NCBI GenBank assembly: GCA_965153355.1
Contig: OZ231126.1
Coordinates: forward strand, 29,946,001 to 30,010,000
Direction of reading: 5' to 3'
From: Flaccisagitta enflata
Taxonomy: Eukaryota > Chaetognatha > Sagittoidea > Aphragmophora
DNA length: 64,000 nucleotides
A program made the translations under genes and the position numbers. Positions 11,540 through 22,536 of the stretch are shown here, piece after piece; within the stretch, counting starts at the first letter, position 1; each line of letters opens with the position of its first letter. The notes below the pieces were generated by a model, which was given only the letters and a program-made list of their open reading frames with translations, was not told the DNA's origin and did no database searches.

Positions 11540-11612
11540 AAGAAAGAAAGAAAGAAAGACAGAAAGAAAGACGAAAAAGAAACAAGAAAGAAAAAGAGAA
11601 AGAAAGGTTTGA
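10738..11612. repeat. (AAAG)n / AAGG purine tract, about 0.87 kb
   Basis: Nearly pure purine on the plus strand. A block containing GAATAAGTAAGAAAGAGAGAAGG occurs twice (about 11127 and 11339), so part of the microsatellite was duplicated as a unit of about 212 bp. All long frames are repeat artefacts. Confidence 0.93.
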
Positions 11613-12191
11613 CATACGTTTCCGTGAGGTTTGCCGCTGCTACTCGGATCACGAAAGAAAATATTTTGCCAGAATATTTCCGACAATTTTTTTCTCCTAA
11701 CTTGGTTAATGTTTGAATCACTAATTGAATCTTCGCAAAAGAAGACACAATTGGTTCCTACTTTCTTCTCAGAGACTGTATTCAAGTCGGGAATGAAAGA
11801 CCTCGAAAGAAAAGAAGACCCTTGCAGCCCATCTCCCCCTGTCATCCACTCCCCCTCCCCTCCCCATAGACTTTTGTATCGTCCTCACGACGTCCCTGCC
11901 ATATCACTTCATTTGTTTTGCCTCATCTAACGGAAACCAAAGGACGGAAGATTTGACGGACGGACGGTTGGCTGGACAGGAAGATGGATGGTCGGAAGGA
12001 CGGGTAGAGGAACAAATGGCCAGATAGATGGAAAGATGTTCATAGAGTCGATTAAAACGGGCAACAAAACCACAAATGGCAAAAAAGAAAAAAAAAACAC
12101 CAAAGAACCAGGAAGCTGAAAGGAAGCACCATTGATAATTGGAGACACGGGATGTGTCAAAGAAATGGTAAATGAAGAAAAAGAAGAAAGA
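11613..12191. other. No supported gene
   Basis: The minus strand is open from 11845 across the microsatellite, but most of that frame is Phe/Leu/Ser repeat. Nothing with splice sites or a family motif is seen. Confidence 0.4.
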
Positions 12192-12420
12192 CCAAAAGCG
12201 TTAGATGGTCAGCAGTACCCGTGCCCTGCCTAGGTAGGTTGTGCGTGAAGTTGGAGGGGGAAGCAGGGCAGCGGCCGTGTAAAGGGAAATATCTCCTTCT
12301 TCTCCTTCTTCTTCTCCTTCTTCTTTTCCTTCTTCTTCTCCTCCTCCTCCATCCCCCCCTCAAATCCCAGTCTCGAGGTCCATTTCCCAGCCCCTTTTGG
12401 GGCCGCTGCCCAAAAAGGAA
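12192..12420 (+). repeat. Family B copy, short loop
   Basis: AAAAGCGTTAGATGGTCAGCAG at the start, GGGCAGCGGCCG arm, (CTT)n in place of most of the minisatellite, a vestigial CCTCAAATCCCAG, and GCCCCTTTTGGGGCCGCTGCCC at the end. Confidence 0.7.
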
Positions 12421-12970
12421 AATGAATGATCCCCTCTTCATAGAAAATTTAATCTGGAAGATTTCCTTCGGGTCCTCTTCCCGTCCCAGGTTGTTGATAC
12501 GCCCCCCCTCCTCTTTTCGATCCATTCTCTTCTCCTACCCTCCCCTCTCTTTCCCATCTGTTCTCTTCCCCCCTCCTGTCCTCATCTTCTACTCCTCACC
12601 ACCATAGGCACCATCGGCGCTCATCTCCTACCCCCCTTATTCTCATTAATTTTCACCCCCCTTCTCCAGGCTTCCAGCTATTTTCATCTCCCCTCCCCAC
12701 TTTTCTGTTCCACCTCCCCATCCCAGACCTTTTGGTACTTTAAAATGTCTTTTGATATATGGCGGCTTCATCGGAAACATTTTGAATTTCGATCTAATTT
12801 CCAAAAGTAGAAGAAGAGAAAAATTGAAGAGAAAAATTGAATAGAAAAAAAAAAGAAAAAAAAAAGAAATCAGTTTTCTCATTGCTGATATTTTTCTTTT
12901 CCTTTGAATAAGCGAGAGAGCCACAATTGCGTTTTTTTTTCTCATTTTTCTTTTTGTTGTGCTGTGTTTT
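12421..12970. other. Pyrimidine-rich stretch, no supported gene
   Basis: CCCTCCTC-rich sequence followed by an A-rich patch at 12800-12870. No convincing ORF. Confidence 0.4.
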
Positions 12971-12971
12971 T

Positions 12972-13256
12972 GCGCGCGCGCGATTTTGCTTGAGCTATTT
13001 CTTTGACGCGCGCACGATCGTTTTCCCTTTTAACGGCGCCTCTACATGCGCGCCTCTACATGCGCGCATCTTCATGCGCGATTTTACGTAAGCGCTTTTA
13101 CTTGCGCGCTATTACATGCGATCCACTACATGCGCGCCACTTCATAAACGCTTTTATATGCGCGCCACAACATGCGCGCTACAAGTGTGCGCCCTACACG
13201 TGTGCCTAAACATATGCGCTCTAAAGCTTTCATATGCGTGCTCTGCATGCGCTCCT
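12972..13256. repeat. ATGCGCGC-rich degenerate array
   Basis: Words such as CTACATGCGCGCC, TTCATGCGCG and TTATATGCGCGCC recur about every 15-18 bp. The repeated core is alternating purine-pyrimidine. Confidence 0.8.
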
Positions 13257-13447
13257 TTACTGTTTTAGAGAAAAACATCATCAGCTTTGGAAGAGCATTG
13301 CCTCTAAACGGATTAAGCTACAGGTGCCTTAGTTCAAACAACTTTTTGAAATACGACCAATCTGATTGTTGTAGCTTTTTTCGTTGATGAGCAGTGCTTT
13401 TCGACAGTTGATCCATGTTTTCACTTTTCATGGATGAAAGATGATTT

Positions 13448-13659
13448 TTTAAGTCGCGTGCTACGCAACTCTACACCCCGCTATGTCGGTCGGTCGGTCA
13501 GTCCGTGGTCCCCTTTTTACTTTTTCGGCGTTTTTGAGCTTTTTCAGCGTTTTTGGTTTTTCAGCCTATTGCTCCTGCCCAAATGCTCCAGTCACCTTCT
13601 CCAGCACTGCTCCTGCCAAGCCGCACGCGACTAGGGTGCCCGTGTATCCGGCCTTGTTT
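13448..13659 (-). repeat. Family A copy
   Basis: TTTTTAAGTCGCGTGCTACGCAACTCTACACCCCGC, GTCGGTCGGTCGGTCAGTCCG, CTTTTTCGGCG, GCTCCTGCCAAGCCGCACGCGACT, then GCCCGTGTATCCGGCCTTGTTTT. Confidence 0.87.
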
Positions 13660-13689
13660 TAATTAGTGTTGCAGATCTAATTAGAAAGC

Positions 13690-14445
13690 ACTTCAAGCTC
13701 TCCACGATAATGCGGTTCGCGTCTGCAAGCTGTCTCATCGTACGCTGTTTGCTACGCAGCCATGCCCGCCTACGCGCGTCACCCCATCTGAGCTGACGCA
13801 TTCAAAGTTGGCGGTTTCAAGAAGAACGCGCCTATCGACGCGCCTGCCGTGCACGCTTGCAACCAATCTTATACCCCCAACGCATGCCCAACCCTCAAAT
13901 CTACCCCTTTCTCTTCTCGGGTGCCCCCCTCCAACCAACCTCACCCTCAGCCCACACGTACCCATCACCTCGTATCTCTTTCCCCCTTGCCCAACTCAAA
14001 CGTATCATACCACCGCGAAACGACTAAGACATCTCAAATCCCCTCCCTCTTCTCAGGTCCCCATTCTTTACCAACATCCCCCTCACCACCCATCCATTGG
14101 TCTCTCTTTCCTTCACCCCCTTCCCCCATCCCCAGCTCATAACTCAAACGTATCAAACCACCGCGAAAAGAGTGAAGGATCTCAAATGACCCTTGAAGGC
14201 AGAAAGAGTTGGACTTTGGCCGAGGTCCTTTTTGAAATGAGGTGCCAACTGTCATGTCAAAAACCAGAAGTCCTTCAAAAAAAATGAGTGGACACAAAAT
14301 GGCTGCTGGCAGTTGGGCTGTGTGCAGACTTATGAATACAAATTGGCTAATTGAACAGTAACCAGAAGTCCTTGAAACAAAAAAGAGTGGACACAAAATG
14401 AGTGCGGGCAGTTGAACTGTGTTCACACTTGTATATACTAATGGT
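13690..14445. repeat. Diverged duplications in C-rich and mixed sequence
   Basis: CAACTCAAACGTATCATACCACCGCGAAA near 13993 recurs near 14141. ACCAGAAGTCCTTCAAAAAA with AGTGGACACAAAATG near 14262 recurs near 14360. I see no gene. Confidence 0.6.
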
Positions 14446-14957
14446 AGCCCTCTATGACCTCCTTAGAAGTCACTATCCGTGTCTTTTGTTTTGTTTCAAA
14501 GCGGGTAATGAATTAGGGCTCGGGGTTGTTTCTGGAAAGGTAAATGGTGCATAGCGACTTTTGACCATAATACGATCTCATCGTCGTAAGGGATGAGGCC
14601 CGATGCAATGGGGTTCGGGATGGGTCTAGGGCTTATTGGTTAGGGCTAGGGATGCGTTAGGTTTTCCTTTTGGCTCGAGTGTGTTTGAATCAAAGCTTCG
14701 CCCTGGCGGGGATTTCGAGAAATAAAATGTACATGGGATTGACTTAGTCAAGATTGCCTGCTTTACAGCACCCATAAAAGAAATTATAGACCAAATGGAC
14801 GAGAACAACCTAAAGTATTTGAAAAAAAAGAGAGGGGATCAAATGGATAAAGTTAGTTGGGTTCCATTCACACTTTCCTACATATATTGACTCAATTTAC
14901 AGCAGCCAGGGACACATTAAACTTAAAGAGAGCGACTGAGCAATCAATATGTGCTTA
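14446..14957. other. No supported gene
   Basis: Unique-looking sequence without a credible exon. Confidence 0.4.
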
Positions 14958-14959
14958 CA

Positions 14960-15116
14960 AGTTTTTTGTCACGGACACGCGACTCTACACCTTGCCGTGT
15001 CGCTCGGTAGGTCGGTAGGTCCGTCGGTCCGTCAGTCCGTCACATTTTTGAATTCCGAGCGGTTTTCGCACCACCCCTGCCAAACCATCCGCGACCGTGT
15101 ATCCGGCCTTGTTTTT
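14960..15116 (-). repeat. Family A copy, shortened
   Basis: GGACACGCGACTCTACACC, GTCGGTCCGTCAGTCCGTCAC, CACCCCTGCCAAACCATCCGCGACCGTGTATCCGGCCTTG. The stretch between the two CGCGAC words is shorter than in other copies. Confidence 0.82.
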
Positions 15117-15480
15117 AGTTGTATAAAGACCCATTCCAGCTAGCAGAATCAAGAGTGCCCAAAAATTAAACAAACTGGCGACCACAACAGTCCGTTTCCT
15201 TCACTCACTCAAAATGGCTCTTTATCCACCATTTTCCAGGAACCATGTGCTTATGAAAATAGTGGGTATTAGAAATGGGTGTGGAAATGGATTCACAAAC
15301 TCAATGTCAAAAGCGTTTAATTGTCAGCAACCAAATCTAGTCTTATTCTAAAGATGAATTTGCGAGATACGCGACCTTGATGGAGGAAATTTTCCTATTT
15401 AGTGAAAACGAGTGATTAGGGAAAACATAACATGAGCTGAAATGCGCACAGTTGCGCACACGGCCTTGGATGGTCCACGA
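15117..15480. other. No supported gene
   Basis: Nothing recognisable apart from a possible decayed family B end (AAAAGCGTTTAATTGTCAGC) at 15308. Confidence 0.4.
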
Positions 15481-18115
15481 AGAGGAAGAATTTTGAGGAT
15501 GAGGAAGAGGATGGGGATGGGTAGGAGGATATGGATGAGAATGAAATGGAGACGAGGATGAGGGTATGAATGGGTTTTCAGGGTGAGGATGGGAATGAGG
15601 GTGAACGAGAATGTGGATGGGAATTAGGATGAGGATGAGGATGAAGACGAGGATGAAGATGTGGATGAAGACAAGGATGAAGATGTGGATAAGAATGAAA
15701 TGAAGACGAGGATAAGGATGAGGATGAGAAAGAAATGAAGATGAGGATGAGGATGACAAAGAATTTTGGGGTGAGGATGGAAATGAGGATGAGAGGGTTA
15801 ATGAGAATGAGGATGAGGATGAGGCTGGGAATGAGAACGAGGGTGATCGGTGAAAATGGGTTTTGGGATGAGGATGAAAGGGTTAATGAGAATGTGGATG
15901 AGGATGAGGCTGGGAATGCGAACGAGGGTGATCAATGAAAATGGGTTTTGGGATGAGGATGAAAAGTTAAATGAGAATGTGAATGAGGATGAGGCTGGGA
16001 ATGAAAACGAGGGTGATTGGTGAAAATGGGTTTTGGGGTGAGGATGAGGAGGTCAATGAGAATGTGAATGAGGATGAGGCTGGGAATGAGAACGAGGGTG
16101 AAAATGGGTTTTGGGATGAGGATGAGGAGGTCAATGAGAATGTGAATGAGGATGAGGCTGGGAATGAGAACGAGGGTGAAAATGGGTTTTCGGATGAGGG
16201 TGAGGAGGTCAATGAGAATGTGGATGAGGTTGAGGCTGGGAAAGGGAACGAGGGTGAAAATGGGTTTTTGGGGTGAGGATGAGGAGGTCAATGAGAATGT
16301 GGATGAGGATGAGGCTGGGAAAGGGAATGAGGGTGCAAATGGGTTTTGGGATGAGGATGAGGAGGTCAATGAGAATGTGAATGAGGATGAAGCTGGGAAT
16401 GAGAACGAGGGTGAAAATGGGTTTTGGGGTGAGGATGAGGAGGTCAATGAGAATGTGAATGAGGATGAGGCTGGGAAAGAGAACGAGGGAGAAAATGGGT
16501 TTTGGGGTGAGGATGAGGAGGTCAATGAGAATGTGAATGAGGATGAGGCTGGGAATGAGAACGAGGGTGAAAATGGGTTTTGGGGTGAGGATGAGGAGGT
16601 CAATGAGAATGTGAATGAGGATGAGGCTGGGAAGAGAACGAGGGTGAAAATGGGTTTTGGGGTGAGGATGAGGAGGTCAATGAGAATGTGAATGAGGATG
16701 AGGCTGGGAATGAGAACGAGGGTGAAAATGGGTTTTGGGGTGAGGATGAGGAGGTCAATGAGAATGTGAATGAGGATGAGGCTGGGAATAGAGAACGAGG
16801 TGAAAATGGGTTTTGGGGTGAGGATGAGGAGGTCAATGAGAATGTGAATGAGGATGAGGCTGGGAATGAGAACAAGGGTGAAAATGGGTTTTGGGATGAG
16901 GATGAGGAGGTCAATGAGAATGTGAGGATGAGGATGAGGATGAGAAAGAGAGATGATGAATGAAAAGGTTTTGGGGTGAGTGGATGAGGAGGTCAATGAG
17001 AATGTGAATGAGGATGAGGCTGGGAATGAGAACGAGGGTGAAAATGGGTTTTGGGGTGAGGATGAGGAGGTCAATGAGAATGTGAATGAGGATGAGGCTG
17101 GGAATGAGAACAAGGGTGATCGATGAAAATGGGTTTTGGGATGAGGATGAGGAGGTCAATGAGAATGTGAATGAGGATGAGGCTGGGAAAGAGAACGAGG
17201 GTGAAAATGGGTTTTGGGGTGAGGATGAGGAGGTCAATGAGAATGTGAATGAGGATGAGGCTGGGAATGAGGGTGAAAATGGGTTTTGGGGTGAGGATGA
17301 GGAGGTCAATGAGAATGTGAATGAGGATGAGGCTGGGAATGAGAACGAGGGTGAAAATGGGTTTTGGGGTGAGGATGAGGAGGTCAATGAGAATGTGAAT
17401 GAGGATGAGGCTGGGAATGAGGGTGAAAATGGGTTTTGGGGTGAGGATGAGGAGGTCAATGAGAAGGTGAATGAGGATGAGGCTGGGAATGAGAACAAGG
17501 GTGATCGATGAAAATGGGTTTTGGGATGAGGATGAGGAGGTCAATGAGAATGTGAATGAGGATGAGGCTGGGAAAGAGAACGAGGGTGAAAATGGGTTTT
17601 GGGGTGAGGATGAGGAGGTCAATGAGAATGTGAATGAGGATGAGGCTGGGAATGAGAACGAGGGTGAAAATGGGTTTTGGGGTGAGGATGAGGAGGTCAA
17701 TGAGAATGTGAATGAGGATGAGGCTGGGAATGAGAACAAGGGTGATCGATGAAAATGGGTTTTGGGATGAGGATGAGGAGGTCAATGAGAATGTGAATGA
17801 GGATGAGGCTGGGAAAGAGAACGAGGGTGAAAATGGGTTTTGGGGTGAGGATGAGGAGGTCAATGAGAATGTGAATGAGGATGAGGCTGGGAATGAGGGT
17901 GAAAATGGGGTGAGGATGAGGAGGTCAATGAGAATGTGAATGAGAATGAGGCTGGGAATGAGGGTGAAAATGGGTTTTGGGGTGAGGATGAGGAGGTCAA
18001 TGAGAATGTGAATGAGGATGAGGCTGGGAATGAGAACGAGGGTGAAAATGGGTTTTGGGGTGAGGATGAGGAGGACAATGAGAATGTGGATGAGGATGAG
18101 GAATATTGAGGGTAA
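15481..18115. repeat. 78-bp GAGGATGAG minisatellite, about 30 units
   Basis: The core unit joins GAGGATGAGGAGGTCAATGA, GAATGTGAATGAGGATGAGG, CTGGGAATGAGAACGAGGGT and a GAAAATGGGTTTTGGGGT tail, 78 bp in all. On plus it would read as acidic 26-residue repeats, on minus as Ser/Phe/Pro-rich repeats. Units carry 1-bp, 6-bp and larger indels and some contain GATCGATG inserts, so every plus frame breaks. A variant of three units separated by GATCGATG recurs at about 17110, 17500 and 17740. The first 300 bp are a degenerate GATGAGGATG lead-in. Confidence 0.92.
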
Positions 18116-18790
18116 GGATGAAAATCAAGATGAGGTCGAGAAAGGAAATGAAGATACAAAAAAAAAAAAAAAAACACAGCGGAAATGGCACTTCTTCGAC
18201 AACACACTTAAGTCTCAAAACAGCGAAGTACTGAAGAAGTCATATCAATGATAAAAAGACCCTTACCATGAACATCGCAAAATTAGTAGACAAGTATGTG
18301 TTTGCCGTAGGGAGGTATACAAGCTGGTGATATAAACCAGATCTGTATGGGATAGATGAAAATTCATATATACGGACGGACGAGCATAAAATTCACGAAC
18401 AGAACGGAATAACCTAACGATGAAGTGGCATCTGGAGAACTTTTGTTGTTACGCGGTTGTTTCTTGAACAAACCGAAAATTTGCCATGCAAACAATAAAA
18501 AATAGAAGAACAAACACTTAAACAGCGATAAACGTTGCTCAGGCCGATGTTTATTCTCTTAACAGTGTGACAATGTCATCGTGTAAGCTCTGCTCAAGAT
18601 AACACAGTAAAGATAAAGTTTAATAACTATTTATCTCATCCACCTTTCTGGGTATTGCCAATAATGATTAATGAGCCATGGGAAACGTGGCACCTTCAAT
18701 TCACAGCTATACCTTGTTATGGTACTGCGGTGGAAATAGACTGTTTAGAATAAAAAGTCGTCGAATTTTTCAACCTCCTGACTAACCAAA
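18116..18790. other. No supported gene
   Basis: AT-rich sequence. I see no ORF or repeat that I can define. Confidence 0.4.
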
Positions 18791-18794
18791 TTAC

Positions 18795-18935
18795 CGATGG
18801 ACGGATCGATGGGCAGTTGAAATCAAGGCATATATAGTACGATGCATAAAAAAATTTAAATTAACGATGGACGGATCGATGGACAGTTGAAAATAAGGCA
18901 AAAAGGGGATATATAGTGCGACGCATAAAAAAAGA
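18795..18935. repeat. Two-unit tandem duplication of about 70 bp
   Basis: GATGGACGGATCGATGG, CAGTTGAAA, AAGGCA, ATATATAGT and ACGCATAAAAAAA recur in the same order in two adjacent copies. Confidence 0.75.
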
Positions 18936-19101
18936 TACAAACTTTCTATTCAAGATCTCAATGCTCAAAACTGAATTATCAAACCTTATATCATGGTTAA
19001 TCAAAAAAGTTGGAAAAAATGAAGTAATTGCCGCTGATACTAAACATTTTTGTTGATTTGTGAAGATTTTATAATCAGTTGAAGATAAGGTGTTTAACAG
19101 T

Positions 19102-19296
19102 TTAAGATCGATGTAAGATCTTCAAATAACTCTTAAAGTCATCTTTGATTATATCTAATTTCTTTGAAGTGAGTTTAAACTCATGAAAATCCATGACATT
19201 TGGAAAGCCCTTCAAAATATCTTCAATTTGAGTTGTTTCTGGCATCTGTAGCTCAATTCGTTTAGAAGTTATGTTTGATTGAATATAAATAGTCAT
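19102..19296 (-). CDS. Possible small protein, 64 residues
   Basis: A minus-strand ATG at 19296 opens a 64-codon frame ending in TAA. The sequence (start MTIYIQSNITSKRIELQMPE, then TTQIEDILKGFPNV) has mixed, protein-like composition in an otherwise repeat-rich area. The alternating hydrophobic start resembles the first strands of a ubiquitin-like fold, but that is only an impression. A TATAATA element lies about 65-70 bp upstream, matching the spacing in the two other candidate genes here. Alternatively, CTTTGCTGTTTTTAG just before the ATG could be a splice acceptor, making this a last exon. I see no good donor inside. No family is recognised. Confidence 0.35.
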   Translation of the reverse strand: MTIYIQSNITSKRIELQMPETTQIEDILKGFPNVMDFHEFKLTSKKLDIIKDDFKSYLKILHRS

Positions 19297-19429
19297 TTTC
19301 TAAAAACAGCAAAGAAAGGTCACAATTTTCATTGCTGTTTTTGATACTTTATCTTTGTTTTATTATAAAATTGGGGGCTTGCTGGCAATTTCTTTATTTT
19401 TGAAACATAAAAGAATTGATTTTAAGTCA

Positions 19430-19740
19430 CCTGAAACAGAAACTTGTATCTTGTAACTTGTATCTTGTAACTTGTATCTTGTAACTTGTATCTTGTATCT
19501 TGTATCTTGTATCTTGTATCTTTTTTCATGCAGCGCACTGTAATGTGTGAAGTATTGTAAACAACCCAGACGTGATTTTAATTTGACTTTCCTCAGACGA
19601 CAATTCCATGATTCCCTTTCCTTCGTCAAATAAGAAGTAAGACCGTAGAAAATAAGGTACTTAGTTCTGTCAAGAATCGTCGTAGAATTGTCACACAACT
19701 GTCTCCCAGTGAGTCTTTTGAGAGTTTGTTGTCATGATCT
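19430..19740 (-). pseudogene. Open coding-like stretch of unknown origin
   Basis: On the minus strand a frame with mixed composition (containing LCDNSTTILDRTKYLIFYG) runs from just after a TGA near 19735 until it enters a tandem array of TATCTTGTAACTTG words at 19443-19510. It could be an exon or a fragment of a mobile-element protein. I recognise no motif and see no clear splice sites. Confidence 0.2.
19443..19521. repeat. CTTGTATCTTGTAA short tandem array
   Basis: Repeated TTGTATC/TTGTAAC words with a period of 7-16 bp. Confidence 0.75.
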
Positions 19741-20690
19741 TATTACCAATAAAGGCGGCTCTCGCCGTAGGAAAAAAGTCGTAAATGCGAGGTTTGGAAT
19801 TTTTTGAGATTGTGTTTTGTCTAGTTGATTGTCTCTTTTTCTTTTTCTCTCTCTCTAGCTCTCTCCCATTCTCATTTTCTCTTTCCCCTTCTCTCTCTCT
19901 CCCTGTCCCCTGCTTTCATGTAACACGGGGTTACAATATTGTTGCAGACAGGTGGACAGAGGCATCCAACCCCCATCCACACTCCAACCCCAACCCCCAC
20001 ACACAAGCATCTAGACCGCTTGTTTTTCCACTTTTCCACTTGGACGGACAGATGGACTAACAGACCGATGGATGGACTGACAGACAAAGCCTCTCATAGA
20101 GCCCAGAGTTGAAATGAGAGAGAGAATGTGTTGCCAGGATGCACAATCATTTATCTGGGACATTTCTAAGTTCATATAGACTTCAACTAACTTGATTCCT
20201 CTTTTAGGGAAAATTAAAAAAATGCAAAGAAATAAAAAAAGATTTAAAAAATCATAGCTCCAAAACTATTGATCGCAGAGAATTCTGCTTGGCGTCATCT
20301 GAAAGAGGAGAATTAGCTCTTTCTTAGCTATTAATTTCATGCGTAGTCCCATTCTGCCCCCAAAATGCAGCAACTTTCTCAAACGCTTCATAAAACAAAT
20401 GGAAATCCGTTTTTCTCTGCAGGACTCAAAAAGACCGAAGGGACTTTGTCTCTTCGACTTTTTTCCAAATAAATAGAGGTCCGTGCTTCCGTGTTTGAGC
20501 GACGTTTTGCACTTATTGACAAAATAGCGTAGATGTGGAGCAGGGGATCAACTAAGTGGGTGAATAGATGAGCAAAAACTTGAATGACGAGCGAACGTTT
20601 GAATAAAATGTAAACTCGTCTTAACAAAATGATTCATATCATCGCATAATTTCGTATAGAATGAAAAGAGAAATTTTGGGCGACGGATAA
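19741..20690. other. No supported gene
   Basis: Contains a CT-rich patch at 19840-19910 and GGACAGATGGACTAACAGACC words at 20045-20090, possibly a family A scrap. No ORF with support. Confidence 0.4.
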
Positions 20691-20691
20691 T

Positions 20692-20888
20692 AAACAAGGC
20701 CGGAAACACGGCTACCCAAGTCGCTTGCGGGTGGGCAGGGACAGTGATGAAAAATTCTAATCGCGCCTCTTGGCAGGAGCAGCAGTGCAAAAACCGCCCG
20801 TAAACTCCAAGAAAACTAAGCGTTATCAACCGACGGACCGACCGACGGACAGAACGGGTTATAGATTCGCGTGCATGCGACTAGAAAT
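20692..20888 (+). repeat. Family A copy
   Basis: AACAAGGCCGGAAACACGGCTACCCAAGTCGCTTGCGGGTGGGCAGGG at the start, CAGGAGCAGCAGTGC, then ACCGACGGACCGACCGACGGACAG and the hairpin end GATTCGCGTGCATGCGACTAG. Confidence 0.87.
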
Positions 20889-21555
20889 AATCCATTCTGG
20901 TGCAATTTCAGCATTCTTGCAAGCGGATATGATTATGCGCCCATGAACATGGCGTTTGTTCAACTTTTTTTCTATTTGGCAAATGCAGAAGTCACACAGA
21001 AGGTCCGCCTGACTTGGGATGGTTTCAATTCAAAACAACCCATAATGGGGGGTAATTTTTTACTAATGAATTTTCGTTAATTTTCATTGAAAATAGATTT
21101 AATGCAAAGTTGCAATTTTGAGTTTTTTTTTACAAGATAAAAAAAAAAACAACTTAAATTTTCTTAAAGAACGTGAAGAGATCTCCTGAGGATAAAAAGA
21201 ATAAAAAAACATTTTTTTTTTTTGCATTTCCGTCATTATCAACAGTCAAGTGAAGCAGCTTTGCTACTCAACTTCAGGCTATAAGCACTCAACAAATGAA
21301 AAGGAAAAGGCGGAAGGAAGGAAAAAGACCGAAGAAGCAAAGATACGATTACAACTATAAACACTTGCCTCAGTTTCAAAACTCGTACTTTAATATTTGA
21401 AGGAAGCAAGTCCTTCTAATTCCTTCGTTGGTTTGATGGCCCGTCTGTCTGTTTATCTACACGCTAGAGTAATAGTAATAGTAAGGCGTCAGAACATTAG
21501 TTTTGTTTCTTTATCAAAAAGTAATGAGTCAATTGTATTGTCGGTTAATTAAACA
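20889..21555. other. No gene; decayed repeat at the LTR-element target
   Basis: At 21470-21550 the sequence holds GTAAGGCGTCAGAACATTAGTTTTG, a relative of the 37-bp words found just after the LTR element at 30059-30165. The element therefore landed in a short tandem repeat. Confidence 0.45.
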
Positions 21556-21560
21556 GTGAC
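21556..21560. repeat. 5-bp target-site duplication GTGAC, left
   Basis: GTGAC immediately precedes TGTTAG at 21561 and is repeated at 30054-30058 after the second LTR. Five base pairs fits BEL/Pao integration and fixes both element ends. Confidence 0.88.
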
Positions 21561-22474
21561 TGTTAGAAATGTATGTCCGTCCGTTTCTTAAGTATGTGTG
21601 CTTTTGTTTCTTTTGCGTGCTTTGGCTTTTTTTCTTTCTCTATTGTTCAATGCCAGCGTCTTTTGTTTCTCGCCACTTTTTATATTGAACGCTAGATGGG
21701 TAACCATATGGTTGCGCCTTGTATTTTGTGCCATTTGTTTTTATTACGTAGGCATACATACGTAACTCGTCTTTCGTATCATCCAATTTTTGGATTGATT
21801 GATTTTATTTATTTGCGGCATTGCTTCCTAAAGTGATTGATTGATTTTTCGTGATTGATTGAATGTGCCCTTGGAATTTACTAATTTCAATAATCTCTCA
21901 TCTTTTTATTGCAGATAAACTTATGAACGGACAATTAACGTTAATTTGACTTCGACAGACTGTGGGTTGAAACCAACGAAAGTGGGCCTAAAAGTAAGTT
22001 TTTTAGACGCGTCTTTGCTTTTATTAACGTTGTTTTTATCTTGTCTTCCGGTCTGTTATTTTTGTCTTTTGCATTTTGCATTTTTATCGCCGGATTTTAG
22101 TATGGTTTTTATCGCTTGCCCGATCAGCTTACTATGGGGATGATATGGATGAATCTAATGGGATAGGCCGGGGCAGGGGCAGGTATTATCAGGTGGCATG
22201 GGCTCTGAAGAAGATGAACATGTTGTCATGTGCTGTTTCTGTCCTTTATTGTGTCCTGTCTCGATTTCATGTTATCTTTTGCGTTTGCTGATCAAAATTA
22301 ACGCCCACTTTCCCTTTCATTTTTCCCCCTCTCTTCAGTTGTTGAAATTTTTATGGAATAAACGAGACGATCGCCTTCCTATTTTCCAATCGGCCAACTT
22401 TCTTTCACCACAAGTCGTCAGTCAGATAGACGCTCATAGACAGTGCCAGTTGAAACTCGTGGGCGTAATTTATA
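21561..22474 (+). repeat. 5' LTR
   Basis: Starts TGTTAGAAATGTATGTCCGT and ends GGGCGTAATTTATA. A TATATTGAAC at about 21679 could serve the promoter and AATAAA at about 22356 the polyadenylation. It differs from the other LTR by a T-run length, an A/CC change and another T-run length, so insertion is recent. The end TTATA is unusual; CA is common. Confidence 0.9.
21994..22338 (+). other. Possible intron within the LTR leader
   Basis: AAAAGTAAGT at 21991-21999 and the pyrimidine-rich acceptor CCCCCTCTCTTCAG ending at 22338 would remove about 345 nt of leader. A second acceptor, TTTTTATTGCAG, ends at 21914. The same sites occur in the 3' LTR. This rests on motifs only. Confidence 0.35.
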
Positions 22475-22536
22475 TTTCAACAATTTAAAAACGACTCGAC
22501 TCGTTACATCTTGACCTCCGAAAACGAAATTGGACA

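Noticed and set aside
10656-11845. Long Phe/Leu/Ser ORFs on minus and Lys/Glu/Arg ORFs on plus
   Set aside because: They translate the (AAAG)n microsatellite.
15932-17113. 393-codon minus ORF, Ser/Phe/Pro-rich
   Set aside because: It lies in the 78-bp minisatellite; neighbouring units change frame and no start, splice or family signal is present.
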